Assembly: GCA_029255685.2 (NCBI GenBank)
Contig: CM055311.2
Location: 15,026,952-15,090,951, forward strand
Reading direction: 5' to 3'
From: Silene conica
Lineage: Eukaryota; Streptophyta; Magnoliopsida; Caryophyllales; Caryophyllaceae
Length of the DNA: 64,000 nt
Shown here: piece after piece, positions 1-10,983 of the stretch
Layout: every line of letters starts with the position of its first letter
Position numbering within the stretch: position 1 is the stretch's first letter
Position numbers and translations under genes: made by a program
The notes under the pieces: model-generated
The model's input: only the letters and a program-made list of their open reading frames with translations
What the model was told of the DNA's origin: nothing
Database searches by the model: none

Positions 1-531
1 GCATACGCTTTAACCTTATTGAGCGAGTGAAGAACTCGGTCAATGATAAAAGAGTCGGGAACATCAACATCTTGAGCTTTTAGTGTCTCCGCGAGCTCAA
101 CGAGTTTGAGCACATGAGGGCTTATCTTTTGCCCTTCCTTGAATGTAATGTCAAAGAAGGCGGAAGCCGCCTCATATTGAATCACCCTTGGAGTTTGCGA
201 AAACATGGTCGCAAGCTTGGTGTAAATTTCATACGATGTGGTCAACTTAATCATACTCCTTTGGAGATCCGGCTCCATGGAGAAGATGAGCACATTTTTA
301 AGAGCGGAGGACTCTTTCATGTAGGCTTCATAGGCCTCACGAGTTTGGGCCGACGAACGAGCGGTCGGAGCGGCTTCGGATAGGTAACGACTCTTATCGT
401 CACCTTGAGCGGCCAAAAGCAATTGCGCATCCCAATCCTTCAAATTGGAACCATGCTTATCGAGTTTACAACGATCCATAAAGGATCGAAGCCATGATAC
501 GTTAGTGAGAGGTGGAGCGTTGGTTGCCATT
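1..531 (-). CDS. Copia-type gag polyprotein, 5' part (runs off the window)
   Basis: An open frame of 177 codons starts with ATG at 531 and runs leftwards off the window edge without a stop. The translation begins MATNAPPLTNVSWLRSF and contains the stretch LDKHGSNLKDWDAQLLLAA followed by helical sequence (YEAYMKESSALKNVLIFSME), which is the layout of plant Copia capsid/gag proteins (UBN2-like). Gag packages the element RNA in cytoplasmic particles. The start is supported by the long non-coding leader and the primer-binding site upstream at 2957-2970. Zinc knuckle, protease, integrase and RT would lie to the left and are not visible. No break is seen in the part present, so this is the youngest-looking Copia copy here. 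Family assignment is fairly sure; the lineage is not. Confidence 0.8.
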
Positions 532-2956
532 GATGATGTTGAAAATTAAACTACAATAATAAAAGGAAAAACAACATCATTTTTAAAATTCATAATTTAA
601 ACTAGAAACTTTAACAAGTTTAGTTATATATTTACTTAATGATCTGTTACCCAATTAAGTAAACAATCCCGAGACCCAAACCCATACTAATCCGGGCACG
701 GTGTAGCCGATTCAACCCGTATCGGTATAATTTGGTGGATTAACCTTTTAATCGGTTCTACTCTTAGAACTCTCGGTCGACAATTTTCTTAAAATTATCT
801 TTAGCCCGAACTTATTGCAACTACGGTTACGAATACTTTCGTTGAGATCAACCAAATTTCAAGGTGTAATCTTATTACCCCATTTACCCAACGTGACAAT
901 TTTAGTACCCCGGTGTAGCCGAGCCTACGTTCTTGTGAAGAAGGGATTCATGGGTCCGTACTTTTTGGTAAGGCTAAGTCTCAATATTTATATGTAAGAG
1001 ATCTAGTCAAATTATTATCTATCTCCGTTTAAGTGAACTAAGTCGGTGAATTATCGATAAAATAAAAGACTAGGTCGACTAGGTCGAAACATGCATGATA
1101 CGATGTATGACGATTTGGCTATGCATGCAAACATATAAAAGCAAATAAAAGCATAAAAATAAACCCTAGTATGGCCTTTCCTAGAAAAGAAATAACAAAG
1201 TACAAATTCGGAAACCAACTCCTTTGGTCCCTTGAACTTCACGCGGCACGCACTTCGAGGTAAACACCGTCTTGATCGGAACTCCTTTCCGAATGGCACC
1301 GTCTTCAAGGAACTCCGGATTTTACAAATATTACAACTTTTCTAGTCTACTTTATACATTATAAAATAGAAATAAATTACAATTGGGTGATACGAGATCA
1401 CAAAATTACAACCGAATCGGTAACCCCTTACATTACGGGAAATACCGATTAAAACTAAGGCCATACTAAGTAAATTACATAATTCCCAAAATTACGTAAA
1501 TAAATCATGACATTCATAATAAAGTATGCAATGCTTATGTAAATATGAATTAACATGCAAACCCTAAGCCAAATCGTCCTATTTAAAACACTTATTTAAA
1601 TAGTTATCGTAAACCTCGGTTTATGGAATCGCGTGTTTCAACGATTAACAACACTATGCATTATGTGAAATGGTTTTCATCATTAAGTTAATCATCCTAA
1701 CTCTTATAGGTTTCAAAATTTAGTCTTACTCAAACTTTGAACATGACTTAACTTAATATATTTCAATATTGATCGGTATTACTCGGTTTTACGGGAAAAA
1801 CAATATAAAATTCAAAAGAGTCATTAAAATTTCGAAAATTCAAAATTCAAATTTTGAAAAATCCAGAATGTTCTTAAAATTTTCAGAATCTTAAAATATT
1901 AGTATTTATACGGTTTTAACATTATATCGTAAATAAGATGTAAAACGAGCATTTTAAGTCGGAAAATTCAATAATTAACTTCATAAATGCAAATAAAATA
2001 CTAATAAAATTTTTACACATTCCAAAACACTTTAAGAACACAAAATGGACAGAAAAATAAATTACACACTGCCCAAGAGCCGAAACTTTAATTTAAAGAC
2101 TCTTATAATTTTAATTTTAAATGCAACTTTTCAACAATTAAAATTAAAACAAATCTGAAACTTTTGGCTCCCAAGAAAATTTTCATGATGAACATATCAT
2201 ATATGACTAAAATGGTTTACATTTTTCGGCCATTTTAACAACTTTTGCAAATTTTAACGATTTACGTCATATATCGTACGATTTTAACCTTTAAAATTAT
2301 TTCTCAAGCATAAAATAAGATAAAATTCTCGAAAATTTTATACATGCTGGAAATAATATATATGACATCGTGTTAAATTTTTATGGCCAAATTCCAACTT
2401 AAACTATTAAAGTCGAAATTATGTCACTAATTACCCGATTTTTACATTAAAAATCTATAATATTGCAATATTTGAGATAAATTTCTTGAAAATTCAACAT
2501 AAATTTTAAATATTGCATGTGACATCCTCATAAATATTTATAGTCAAATTCATAATATAACTATTTTAACCCATTTTTATTCATCTTATTGCATTTTAAC
2601 ACTTAAAATTCATATCACACGTTTTATAAGTCCATAATTTATGAAAATTCATATTCATATTATAGAAAATACATGTGATAACATACTGAAAAATCTCGGC
2701 CAAAAGATGATTTTAGCTATTTTTCCCAAAATAAACGACTTTAACCATTAAAACTCTATAAAAACCGAGATTTAATATACCATTAAACAATATTCATGCA
2801 AAATATATTCCAAATATTCTAAAACATTTTAGAAAACAGTAGGTATTCATGCTAAATTAATTTTGTGCATATCATATATTAAACGAAAATTTCAATTTTA
2901 TTTTGTTATCTCTATAACTCCGTAAAAACGTAAACGGAAAGCATGCAAACAACCTA
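532..2956 (-). other. Untranslated leader of Copia element 1
   Basis: About 2.4 kb of very AT-rich sequence lies between the primer-binding site and the gag ATG. All frames are closed by frequent stops. It is best read as the long 5' leader of the element; such leaders can contain introns or packaging signals, but none could be identified. Confidence 0.6.
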
Positions 2957-2970
2957 TTGCTCTGATACCA
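2957..2970 (-). promoter_or_regulatory. Primer-binding site (initiator tRNA-Met) of Copia element 1
   Basis: On the minus strand the sequence reads TGGTATCAGAGC, complementary to the 3' end of plant initiator tRNA-Met, the usual Copia primer. It lies two bases from the inner end of the LTR at 2973, as expected for a minus-strand element. Confidence 0.88.
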
Positions 2971-2972
2971 AC

Positions 2973-4217
2973 TGTTGGGTTTTATTAGTTACTCATAAAC
3001 TAATTTACAGTCATACTAAACTAACCTTGTATTTAACTCTTTAATATACTTGTTAACGATCTTATGCATGCTATGAAAATGCGGAAATGAGAGAGTTCTC
3101 GAACCCTTACACACGGTCCGAAAGTATGGCAAGGATGATCCTCCTAGTACCCAAATAAGAATACCTCCTTTGGATGCACCAAGACAACCCTTAACCAACC
3201 GAGATCTTGAACAAGCTAGCACAAAACCGGATTCTCCTTAAACTTATTCTAATCTCTCTAACTAGAATAAAATATATGTACTACAACAAGTGTAGTATTA
3301 TAAATATAATCTTATTATATGGAAATATTATGGGGTAATATTTAGAGAGGTTTTAGAGATTTTTCTCACACTAGAAAAATGCCTAAGGATGGAATGAATT
3401 GCCTATGAACCAAAATCACATTGATAGTTCATTTGGTGTGTTTGACGTGTGGTTTACATGGGGAAGCACCAAGGAGTGCTTTTGGTCTTACCAAAACAAG
3501 CAAGATTAAAGTTAAAGACACCTTTAAACATAATGTTGAGGTTATTAAATAACACCCAACACTTCTCTAAATCCCCACTCAAAACCGGTACCATTAATCA
3601 TAAAATGGACATCCATTTTATGTTTGTCAATTTTGTACAAATGTATATGTGTAACATACACTATGTCACAATATAATAAGTAACAATTGTTTTTAATTTA
3701 AAATGCGTATTTATCAAATAAATATCATTTATAAATTAAATAAATCATATTTAATAATTGACTAGTAATTCATAATTACTTATATAAAATGGTTATATTA
3801 TTAATCGTCATATACGATTTACAACATTTGTAATATATGCATCCCAATTCATTCTAATTACGACATTTCATAAATATCGTTTAATGTTTAACAATTGACA
3901 CGTTTCAATTTTAAACATAAATCTTACAATAAGATTTAACCTCTGATTTCCCGATATACGAGTTTAAGGAATATGATCAAATCGTATCAATATACATTTG
4001 GTCACTTTATCAATTAAGGGAATTGTCCTACAGGTGTGACCTAAAGGGATCAACTGACCACCACCGTCAAACGACAGTAATGTCAAACTCTAGCTAGCCA
4101 ATCATTACCGATTAATGTTGGTCAGTTGACTAATATAAATCGTATCATCCCTTGCACATTCTCGTCATGAGATTTAATTACGTGATCGCACTATTGTTGA
4201 GGACACATTTCCCAACA
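2973..4217 (-). repeat. 5' LTR of Copia element 1
   Basis: This 1245-bp block begins TGTTGGG and ends CCCAACA on the plus strand, a 7-bp inverted terminal repeat with canonical TG...CA ends. On the minus strand it starts TGTTGGGAAATGTGTCC, a typical plant Copia LTR start. The PBS abuts its inner edge. The outer flank is agttt (4218-4222), the expected target-site duplicate, but the partner end is outside the window. The 4020-4110 segment is distantly similar to the LTRs at 4218-4979 and 27174-28246, so the LTR families are related. Confidence 0.82.
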
Positions 4218-4979
4218 AGTTTTTGTGAGGTTTTAGATGTGAGATCTAGGTTTTGGGAAAAGGCAGTTCTCAAAACCCTAATTTTCTTGAGATGTGTGAA
4301 TTATCAATCAACCAGTAGTCCACATAAGGAGAACAACTCTCCTTATGTATACTACACGGTCTGCCGAACGGGTTTAGGGTAAGGGTGGGCTTTTTCCATT
4401 CTTACCTTATTCCCTTGCGTGATTCGACCCGATATGCTAAATATTATTCGCGGGTATTTATTATAAATCGTACACAAGTTATCAGATATTAATGCAGTCG
4501 ATACATTAATAATGGTCTGATGAAATTACGATATTGTATAATTACCCAAATTAATATAACTGTTTATATTAATACGTGAATACAATATTTAATTAAATAT
4601 AACCGTTTATATTTAATTATACGAATTGATCATGTAATCCGTATCAGCTAAAATTATTTAATCCGTATTAAATAATAATCTCAACAGAATTGACTAATTT
4701 ATGATAGTCAATTTCTCTAACTAACTGTTTAGTCGTATCCGGCATAAATGTGACTGTATTTTCATACATTCACATCTCTCAAACGTGTCCTATAGGTGTG
4801 ACGTATAGGGACCAGTTGATCACCGCCATCCGTATGACAATAACGTCAAACTTATCTAGCAAGCCAACCGTTATTGATAAACGTGGATCAACTAATAATA
4901 ATACTGAAGTATGGCCTTGTGATCCTTTAAGAGATTTAGTAAGTCATTGTACTAATTGTCAAGGACACCAGCCCCAACA
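4218..4979 (-). repeat. Partial LTR of Copia element 2, cut by element 1
   Basis: This segment closely matches the inner part of the solo LTR at 27174-28246 over about 750 bp, including the shared CATCCGTATGACAATAACG block. On the minus strand it starts TGTTGGGGCTGGTGTCC at 4979. Its other end is lost at 4217/4218, where the LTR of element 1 begins, so element 1 inserted into it. Its right edge interrupts the gag frame of element 3. Confidence 0.75.
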
Positions 4980-5896
4980 TTATCTCGTTTGGATTTGTCT
5001 TTAATTTTGTCCCAGCTTGAACAGTCTTTGATCATGTGACCTTGATCACCACACTTGAAGCACCCTCGTTTGAAGAAGGTTTGCTTAGAGTCATTCTTTT
5101 TCTTGTCGTTTGCTTTGTTATTGGATTTAGTAAATCTTCCTTTGAAGACTGCCTTTTTGAAGCGTCTTGCGAATAGAACTGTTTCATCTTCCAGTTCAGG
5201 TTCGCATTCTTCACTTGTTGATGCTTGTAGGGCTACATTTTTGCCCTTAGGATGATCATTATCATCTTTATTTAACATGATCTCATGAGCCATTAGAGAT
5301 CCAATGAGTTCTTGATAAGTCATGGTCGTGAGATCACGAGTTTCTTCAATTGCAGTGACTTTTGGTTGCCACTTTTTGGTAAGGCTTCTAAGGACTTTTC
5401 TGACTATGTCCTCAGAATCATACTTCCTACCAAGGTTCCGTAGTTCATTGAGTATGCAAGAGAATCGTGCAGACATGCTATCAATCGATTCATTCTTTTC
5501 CATAGTGAAAAGTTCATATCGTTGAATGAGCAAGTCTATGCGATGTTTCTTGACTACGGAAGTACCTTCGTAGGCAAGTTCTAGGCCATCCCATATTTCT
5601 TTGGAAGAATTACAAGAAGAGAAGCGATCAAATTCAGAAGTAATCATACCGTTTTGAAGTAGACTCATTGCTTTTGAATTTTTCTCCGCAATCTTGTAAT
5701 CTGCTTCCACGTAGTCACTTTCTGATTTCTCGTACGTGGTTCCATTTGCAGAAGCGACCAAGATCTTCTTTGGTCCATTTTGAATTATCATCCAGCATTC
5801 CCAATCACATCCTTTGACATAATGGGTCATCATGTTCTTCCACAAGCTATAGTTCTTTCCATCGAAGATGGGACACTTAAGGTGTTTCGAATCCAT
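4980..5896 (-). pseudogene. Copia gag of element 3, 3' end replaced by LTR
   Basis: The frame starts with ATG at 5896 (MDSKHLKCPIFDGKNYSLWK) and encodes a Copia gag. Visible parts are an N-terminal gag region with FDGKNYSLWKNMM, a central UBN2-type capsid region (about residues 60-200, with KEIWDGLELAYEG) and a zinc knuckle CFKCGDQGHMIKDC near residue 280. The gag portion ends at 4980. The last residues (VGAGVLDN and a stop at 4952) are encoded by the inserted LTR of element 2. About 306 gag codons remain. Pol is missing from this side and would lie beyond the nested insertions to the left. The protein would be non-functional for transposition. Confidence 0.85.
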
Positions 5897-5948
5897 TAGG
5901 GATCAATAGAAGGATCAATCTGAAGTTGTAAGGCTTTCAAGAGCACGA

Positions 5949-5962
5949 GGCTCTGATACCAA
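5949..5962 (-). promoter_or_regulatory. Primer-binding site of Copia element 3
   Basis: The minus strand reads TTGGTATCAGAGCC, complementary to initiator tRNA-Met. It sits one base inside the LTR end at 5964 and 53 bp upstream of the gag ATG. Confidence 0.85.
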
Positions 5963-5963
5963 T

Positions 5964-7484
5964 TGAAGAGTCTATTGACCTAGATATACTCAAGAAGGGG
6001 GGGGTTGAATTGAGTATGCCAACTTTTTCGATTCTTCTTCGATGTATGTTGATGAAGCGTGGTAATAGCAAGCTAGTAACGAGTAAGAACGATAAAGTAA
6101 AAGGAGACACGATCTTTTGAAGTGGTTCAGTTTCACAAATCGAAACCTACGTCCACTATTCTCGATTAATAAAATTAGTACCTTCTCCGGATTACAATTT
6201 TATCAACCCAACTCGTACAACTTTGATGTTAGTTGTAACTCAATCTAGATACCGTTAAATATTTAGCTACGACAAGTACCGTTAAATACTTGCTTACAAT
6301 GAGTACCGTTAAATACTCGAATCTATCTTAAGTAAATAAGATAAAGTCTTCAACAATTTCTTGTGTTTAATTAATGATCTTGAACGTGTGAGAATTTTCT
6401 TCAAAGCTTGTAGTCTTGATTACGAGATTTGACAATGATTGGCACGGAAAACAAGACGTACGAGAGGTTATGTTCGTTACTTTCTTGATCTGCGTGAGGC
6501 GTGTAGTTCGTAGGTCTTGGACGTGTAATACGGTATGTATATATACTAATTTAGACCTAGGTTGAATCCTAGATGTTTAGGAATATTACTTCATCTAGAA
6601 TACATATTCTAGGTAATATTAAAACTTAATCTTATTTGATTTAGGAAAGGACTCTAATAAGATATTACTAATTTAAGACATAAGATAATATTTCCAAAAA
6701 CCTATTTGATTTAGGAAACATCTTATACCATAAAATATAGTATCCTATTTTAAATCAATTCCTAATTCTTGTCAAGATATAATATATTATATCTTTAATC
6801 AAATCCTAGTTAATCTTTAAGTAGATTAAATAAACACACATTATTTATTTAATTAACCATAAAGATAATATGAAACACATTAGTAGTCGTGTAGGAAACG
6901 TAAGGCATACTTCCTTGACACGCTTCCCCACGCACGTCTCAACGCATGCTTCATAGGACACGTTCTTCGAGACATACTTCTCGAAGCACGTTTCTCTAGG
7001 AGTTTAGATTTTGACAATGACGGTTAAAATAAAATCCTTAGTATACTAGAATTAATATTTACCTCATAAGATAAATATTTTAATTCTTGTTAACCAAAGA
7101 ATATTTCTATTTCAAAAACCGTTTTAAGATTACTAAATTAATATATAACAATATATTAATAGCACGCATAAATCTTTACGCTTTTATTTATTCCACGCAA
7201 ATCTCATTTCTTCAATAGTTATAGATATGAACTATAACTTAAGAACTCTTGATGTCGTAATAAAACTTTTGTCTTGTAAGTCTTCAAAAAGACTTGACAT
7301 TTGACATGAGCTTGATCTTTTCTTCAATCTTCGATTGAATCTATACTTTACTAAACTACGATCTTTGCTCTATAATTAACTGTACACTTAAACGCACGAT
7401 TACACGCATATGAATATAAAACATAATTATTTAGACTTGTCATTATTAAAACATAAAACAATATATAAAATATATCACTCAACA
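5964..7484 (-). repeat. 5' LTR of Copia element 3 (SIRE-like)
   Basis: The LTR begins TGAAGAGTCTATTGACC at its PBS-side edge and ends CTCAACA at 7484, giving TG...CA ends over about 1.52 kb. Near the inner edge it carries the G-rich run in AAGAAGGGGGGGGTTGAATTG, reminiscent of SIRE/Maximus Copia LTRs. The outer boundary rests only on the CA dinucleotide and loss of recognisable content, and the 5-bp target duplicate cannot be checked because the other end is not in view. Confidence 0.6.
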
Positions 7485-7916
7485 TTGGTTTTGAAGGTTA
7501 ATCGTGGGTTTGGTGAATGTAAATCATGGGTTTTAACTTTTATTTTTTATATGAGTTAACTTTAATTGTTAGTTTAGAATGTTACTTAAACTAATTGTTA
7601 GTTTAGTTATTAGTAATTGATTCGAGAAATAAGTGGAAATATGAACGTAAGTGAAATACGGTGTGAGTTTGGATATATACGTTCTAATGTAGGTGTTATT
7701 TTGTAATAAATGAAATACAGGGTGGTAATTTGTAAAATACCGTAAATACTAGGTGGTTATTTCCAATTTTCACTGAATGGAGAGAGGGAAAGGGTATGTA
7801 TGCATTGTGATGGTTAATGTGAGAATGTACGAGGAAGTGTGCATTTTTTTATTTAAAGGTCACATTAATGCATACCACTTCCCTTTATCATCCCATTTAC
7901 ATTCAAATGGTACAAA
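7485..7916. other. Intergenic spacer
   Basis: No gene, repeat end or conserved motif was recognised between the Copia LTR and the Helitron. The sequence is AT-rich with closed frames. Confidence 0.5.
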
Positions 7917-10047
7917 TCTATATAATAATATAAAAAGGCTAGACTGAGTAGCTATTGCCTATTAAAATGACACGTGGCAGCATAATACAATTACATGATG
8001 GAGTAAAAATTAATACAATTACATGGTTTATTAAAAAAATTGTAGAATTAAACATGAAAAGAAAAAATAGTAATGAGTATGTTAATCACCCATCTTATTT
8101 ACACATTCATTTCCCTAACATTATTACATCCCATAATCACAATATTTATATTTATTTAATACAAACTTTTAATATTTTTAAATTATAAAAATCCAACTAT
8201 TATTATGTAAACATTCATCTCCCCAGCATTATTATTCCACCTTATAATCATAATGTTTATATTTCTTAAATAATACAAAACTTTTTATATTCTATAATTA
8301 CGATATTTCAACTAATTTATGTATAAAATGAGATAAGTTGATTAGACATTTTTAGCAAAAAAAATATTATTGAGTTTCTCATTTTTTATGATATTATTCC
8401 ATTTTCATTTGTTTGATTTTTCAACCGTCTCCGTTAGAGAGATAAAAAGAAGAATATAAGTCAATGACAAGAATCTATCTATAAAATCGTATTAAAAGGG
8501 TCCTTCAAATAATGTGGCATAGCAAATTTTAATGTGACGTGACATATTTAAATGTGACGCGACATATTTTTAACGTGACGTGATAAGTTAATGTGACATA
8601 GAATATCAATTTAACATTACATGACATTTTATCTATAAGTTAATTTAATTCAGTTATATATAATATTAAAGGATATTATTATTATTCTTAAAATAATTTT
8701 CTATATTAAAAATATATTGTAGTGTTCCAAAATTTATGTAACTCTTTCAATTTTTAAAATTTATAATTAATACTGACATTTTAATTGAAACTTTTGTAAT
8801 AAAAATTTCATATTTTATAATTAAAATTAAGGTTTTAATTGAAATTTTTGTAATAAAACATGTTAATAATTAATTAAAGCTTTTCATATTTCTTTTCACT
8901 TGCCATTTTTATCAAAATTTTTCCCTATTTAATTCATTTTCTTAATTAAACATGGTAATAAATTAATTAGAATTTTTCATAATACTTAAAACCCACCTAC
9001 TTAATTAAAAAAGTTTTTCTTATTTAATAAATTTTTGTAATATAATATGTTAATAAATTAATTAAAACTCTTTATATTAATTAACACTCATAATTTTCAT
9101 TAACATTTTTTGCTATTTAATTCACCTCTTGAGTTTCTTGACAATCAATTAGCTAATTTAATAATACCACAAATTAAATTTTAAAATAAATATGAGAATT
9201 TATGGTTATATTATGTCTATAAAAACTAAAGTACCTATAATAGTTTATATTCACTTTATTAATTTAATATCTGTTGTCAATGAGTTTCTATATAGTGGAT
9301 TATATTTTATGGTTTAATTTAATTATTTGATGATAGTGAATATATTGAGAATTGTTGTGGAGTGTTGTTGTTGCTGCAGTGATATGTGCGATAAAATATA
9401 TTTTAGTTTGTTATGGTGTTTGTTTTTATAACTGTTTTTTGTATATTTGAATCATGTTTTACATTTGGTGTAATATAAATGATTTACATGCATGTGACAA
9501 TGTTTTGATTCGTTTGTCAATTTTTTGTCATGTTGATGTTTTACCTTTTAGTCAAAATATTTTTTTTTATAAGTTTTAAAGTATCATAAAATGTATGTGA
9601 ATGCAGATAAGGCTAAGCATTACGTGGGTAATCTAAAGAAGGAAGAAATACAAAAAGCACGAAATTGAGGTAAAATTAAAATTTAAAACAACAAGATAAA
9701 AAATTATAAGTTATGGATGTATTAAAAGATATACTCGAATAAAAGAGCGCATATTTGAAGTTAATGAGTTGGAAAATTTGAGGTGCAAATTTTAGATAGT
9801 TATTTTGTTCATATATTTTTGTTTTGTAATTAACAATAATTATTTTCGTAATTCAAACTATTTATAGTTTTTAAAAAATTATGTAATTGTCTTGTATTAT
9901 AAATTGTAACTGTTTTGTACTAAAGATTTTAATTTGTAAAAAAATATTATCATTTATCTTCAAACATTGACATTCAATTTTATGAATATAAATATACGTC
10001 AAAATTCTAAGAAAACATAGAATTAACCCGTGTATTCACAAAACTAG
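7917..10047 (+). mobile_element. Non-autonomous Helitron
   Basis: The element begins TCTATATAATAATATAAAAA after an A and ends ACCCGTGTATTCACAAAACTAG before a T, matching Helitron rules: 5' TC, 3' CTAG, insertion between A and T, no target duplication. A short subterminal hairpin (GTG TATT CAC at 10030-10039) lies about 8 bp from the CTAG, although its stem is weak. The 2.1-kb interior is AT-rich and has no coding frame of note. Around 8517-8606 it holds a degenerate array of the motif AATGTGACGTGACAT. It would depend on Rep/helicase supplied in trans. Confidence 0.65.
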
Positions 10048-10379
10048 TTTAATACGGAGTATATCACAAGTTTACGACGGAACACGGGACAAATTGTTGT
10101 AATAGACCCACTAGTAAAAACAAGACAAGGGTGTCTGAATAAAGTATCGATTTTTGCCGTTTAAGGAAGGATTTGGATACAGCCTTTTATCAAAACCAGG
10201 TTTTCACCAAAGCCATGAATTTCACAAATAAACGACAAATATTGGCAGTAAAATCAGCAAAATGTAGTGCTCAAAAGTAAATCACTCCAAAAAAAATAAA
10301 ATAAAGGCTGATTGTCTTTTATATGGTACTCCAGTACTATCACTAAAAAACCCAAAGAATCCTAAGGACACTTTCTGCC
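10048..10379. other. Upstream region of the CID-type gene
   Basis: This region contains no coding frame. It presumably includes the promoter of the gene that follows; no convincing TATA box could be fixed. Confidence 0.4.
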
Positions 10380-10494
10380 ACACTATATTCTCCCATTGTC
10401 CTTCATTTGTAGTTGGTACTATTTATTTACTTGGTTTTTTGTTCATTTGTTGTTTGTGTGTCGATCCTTTATCAAACTTGTTGCTCAAAATAAG
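10380..10494 (+). other. Probable 5' UTR exon of the CID-type gene
   Basis: A CT-rich leader ends at a good donor (CAAAATAAG|GTAAATT). The next acceptor is TGAGTGCAG before 10955, 29 bases ahead of the ATG at 10984. This is the usual plant arrangement of a leader intron of about 460 bp. The transcription start is a guess. Confidence 0.45.
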
Positions 10495-10983
10495 GTAAAT
10501 TCTTTACTTTCTGCTTATTTTTTTTCATGAATCTTGATTATTTATGTTATTCAATTGATGGGTAGTTTAGTTTGGTTGGTAAGAAATGTGGGTTTGTTTT
10601 GTTTTTGTTAATTGAATTTGTTGTATGTGTGAAAAAAAGGGATGTTCTTTATTTTTTTGCAAAGCATAATATTATTTGATTTTGTTGCCTTATCTTTCCT
10701 GAAATCATGATTATTGTTGTTGTTCCATTAGTGGATAGTATAGTTTGGTTGGTATGAAATTTTGTGAATTGAATTTGTTGTATGTGAGAAAAAAAAAGGG
10801 AAGTTCTTTACCTTGTGCCAAGCATTATATTTGTTTTTGCTGATTTTTATTTTTCATGATTAGTAGTGTTGTTTTACTAATGGGTAGTTTAGTTTGATTG
10901 TTAGGAAATGTGGGTTTGTTTTTGTTTTTTTGAATTGAATCGATGTGAGTGCAGGAACTGTTGTTCAATTGAAGAATTTGAAG

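Noticed and set aside
2957..2970. tRNA-like sequence near the LTRs
   Set aside because: Only the 12-14 bases complementary to initiator tRNA-Met are present. They are primer-binding sites, not tRNA genes.
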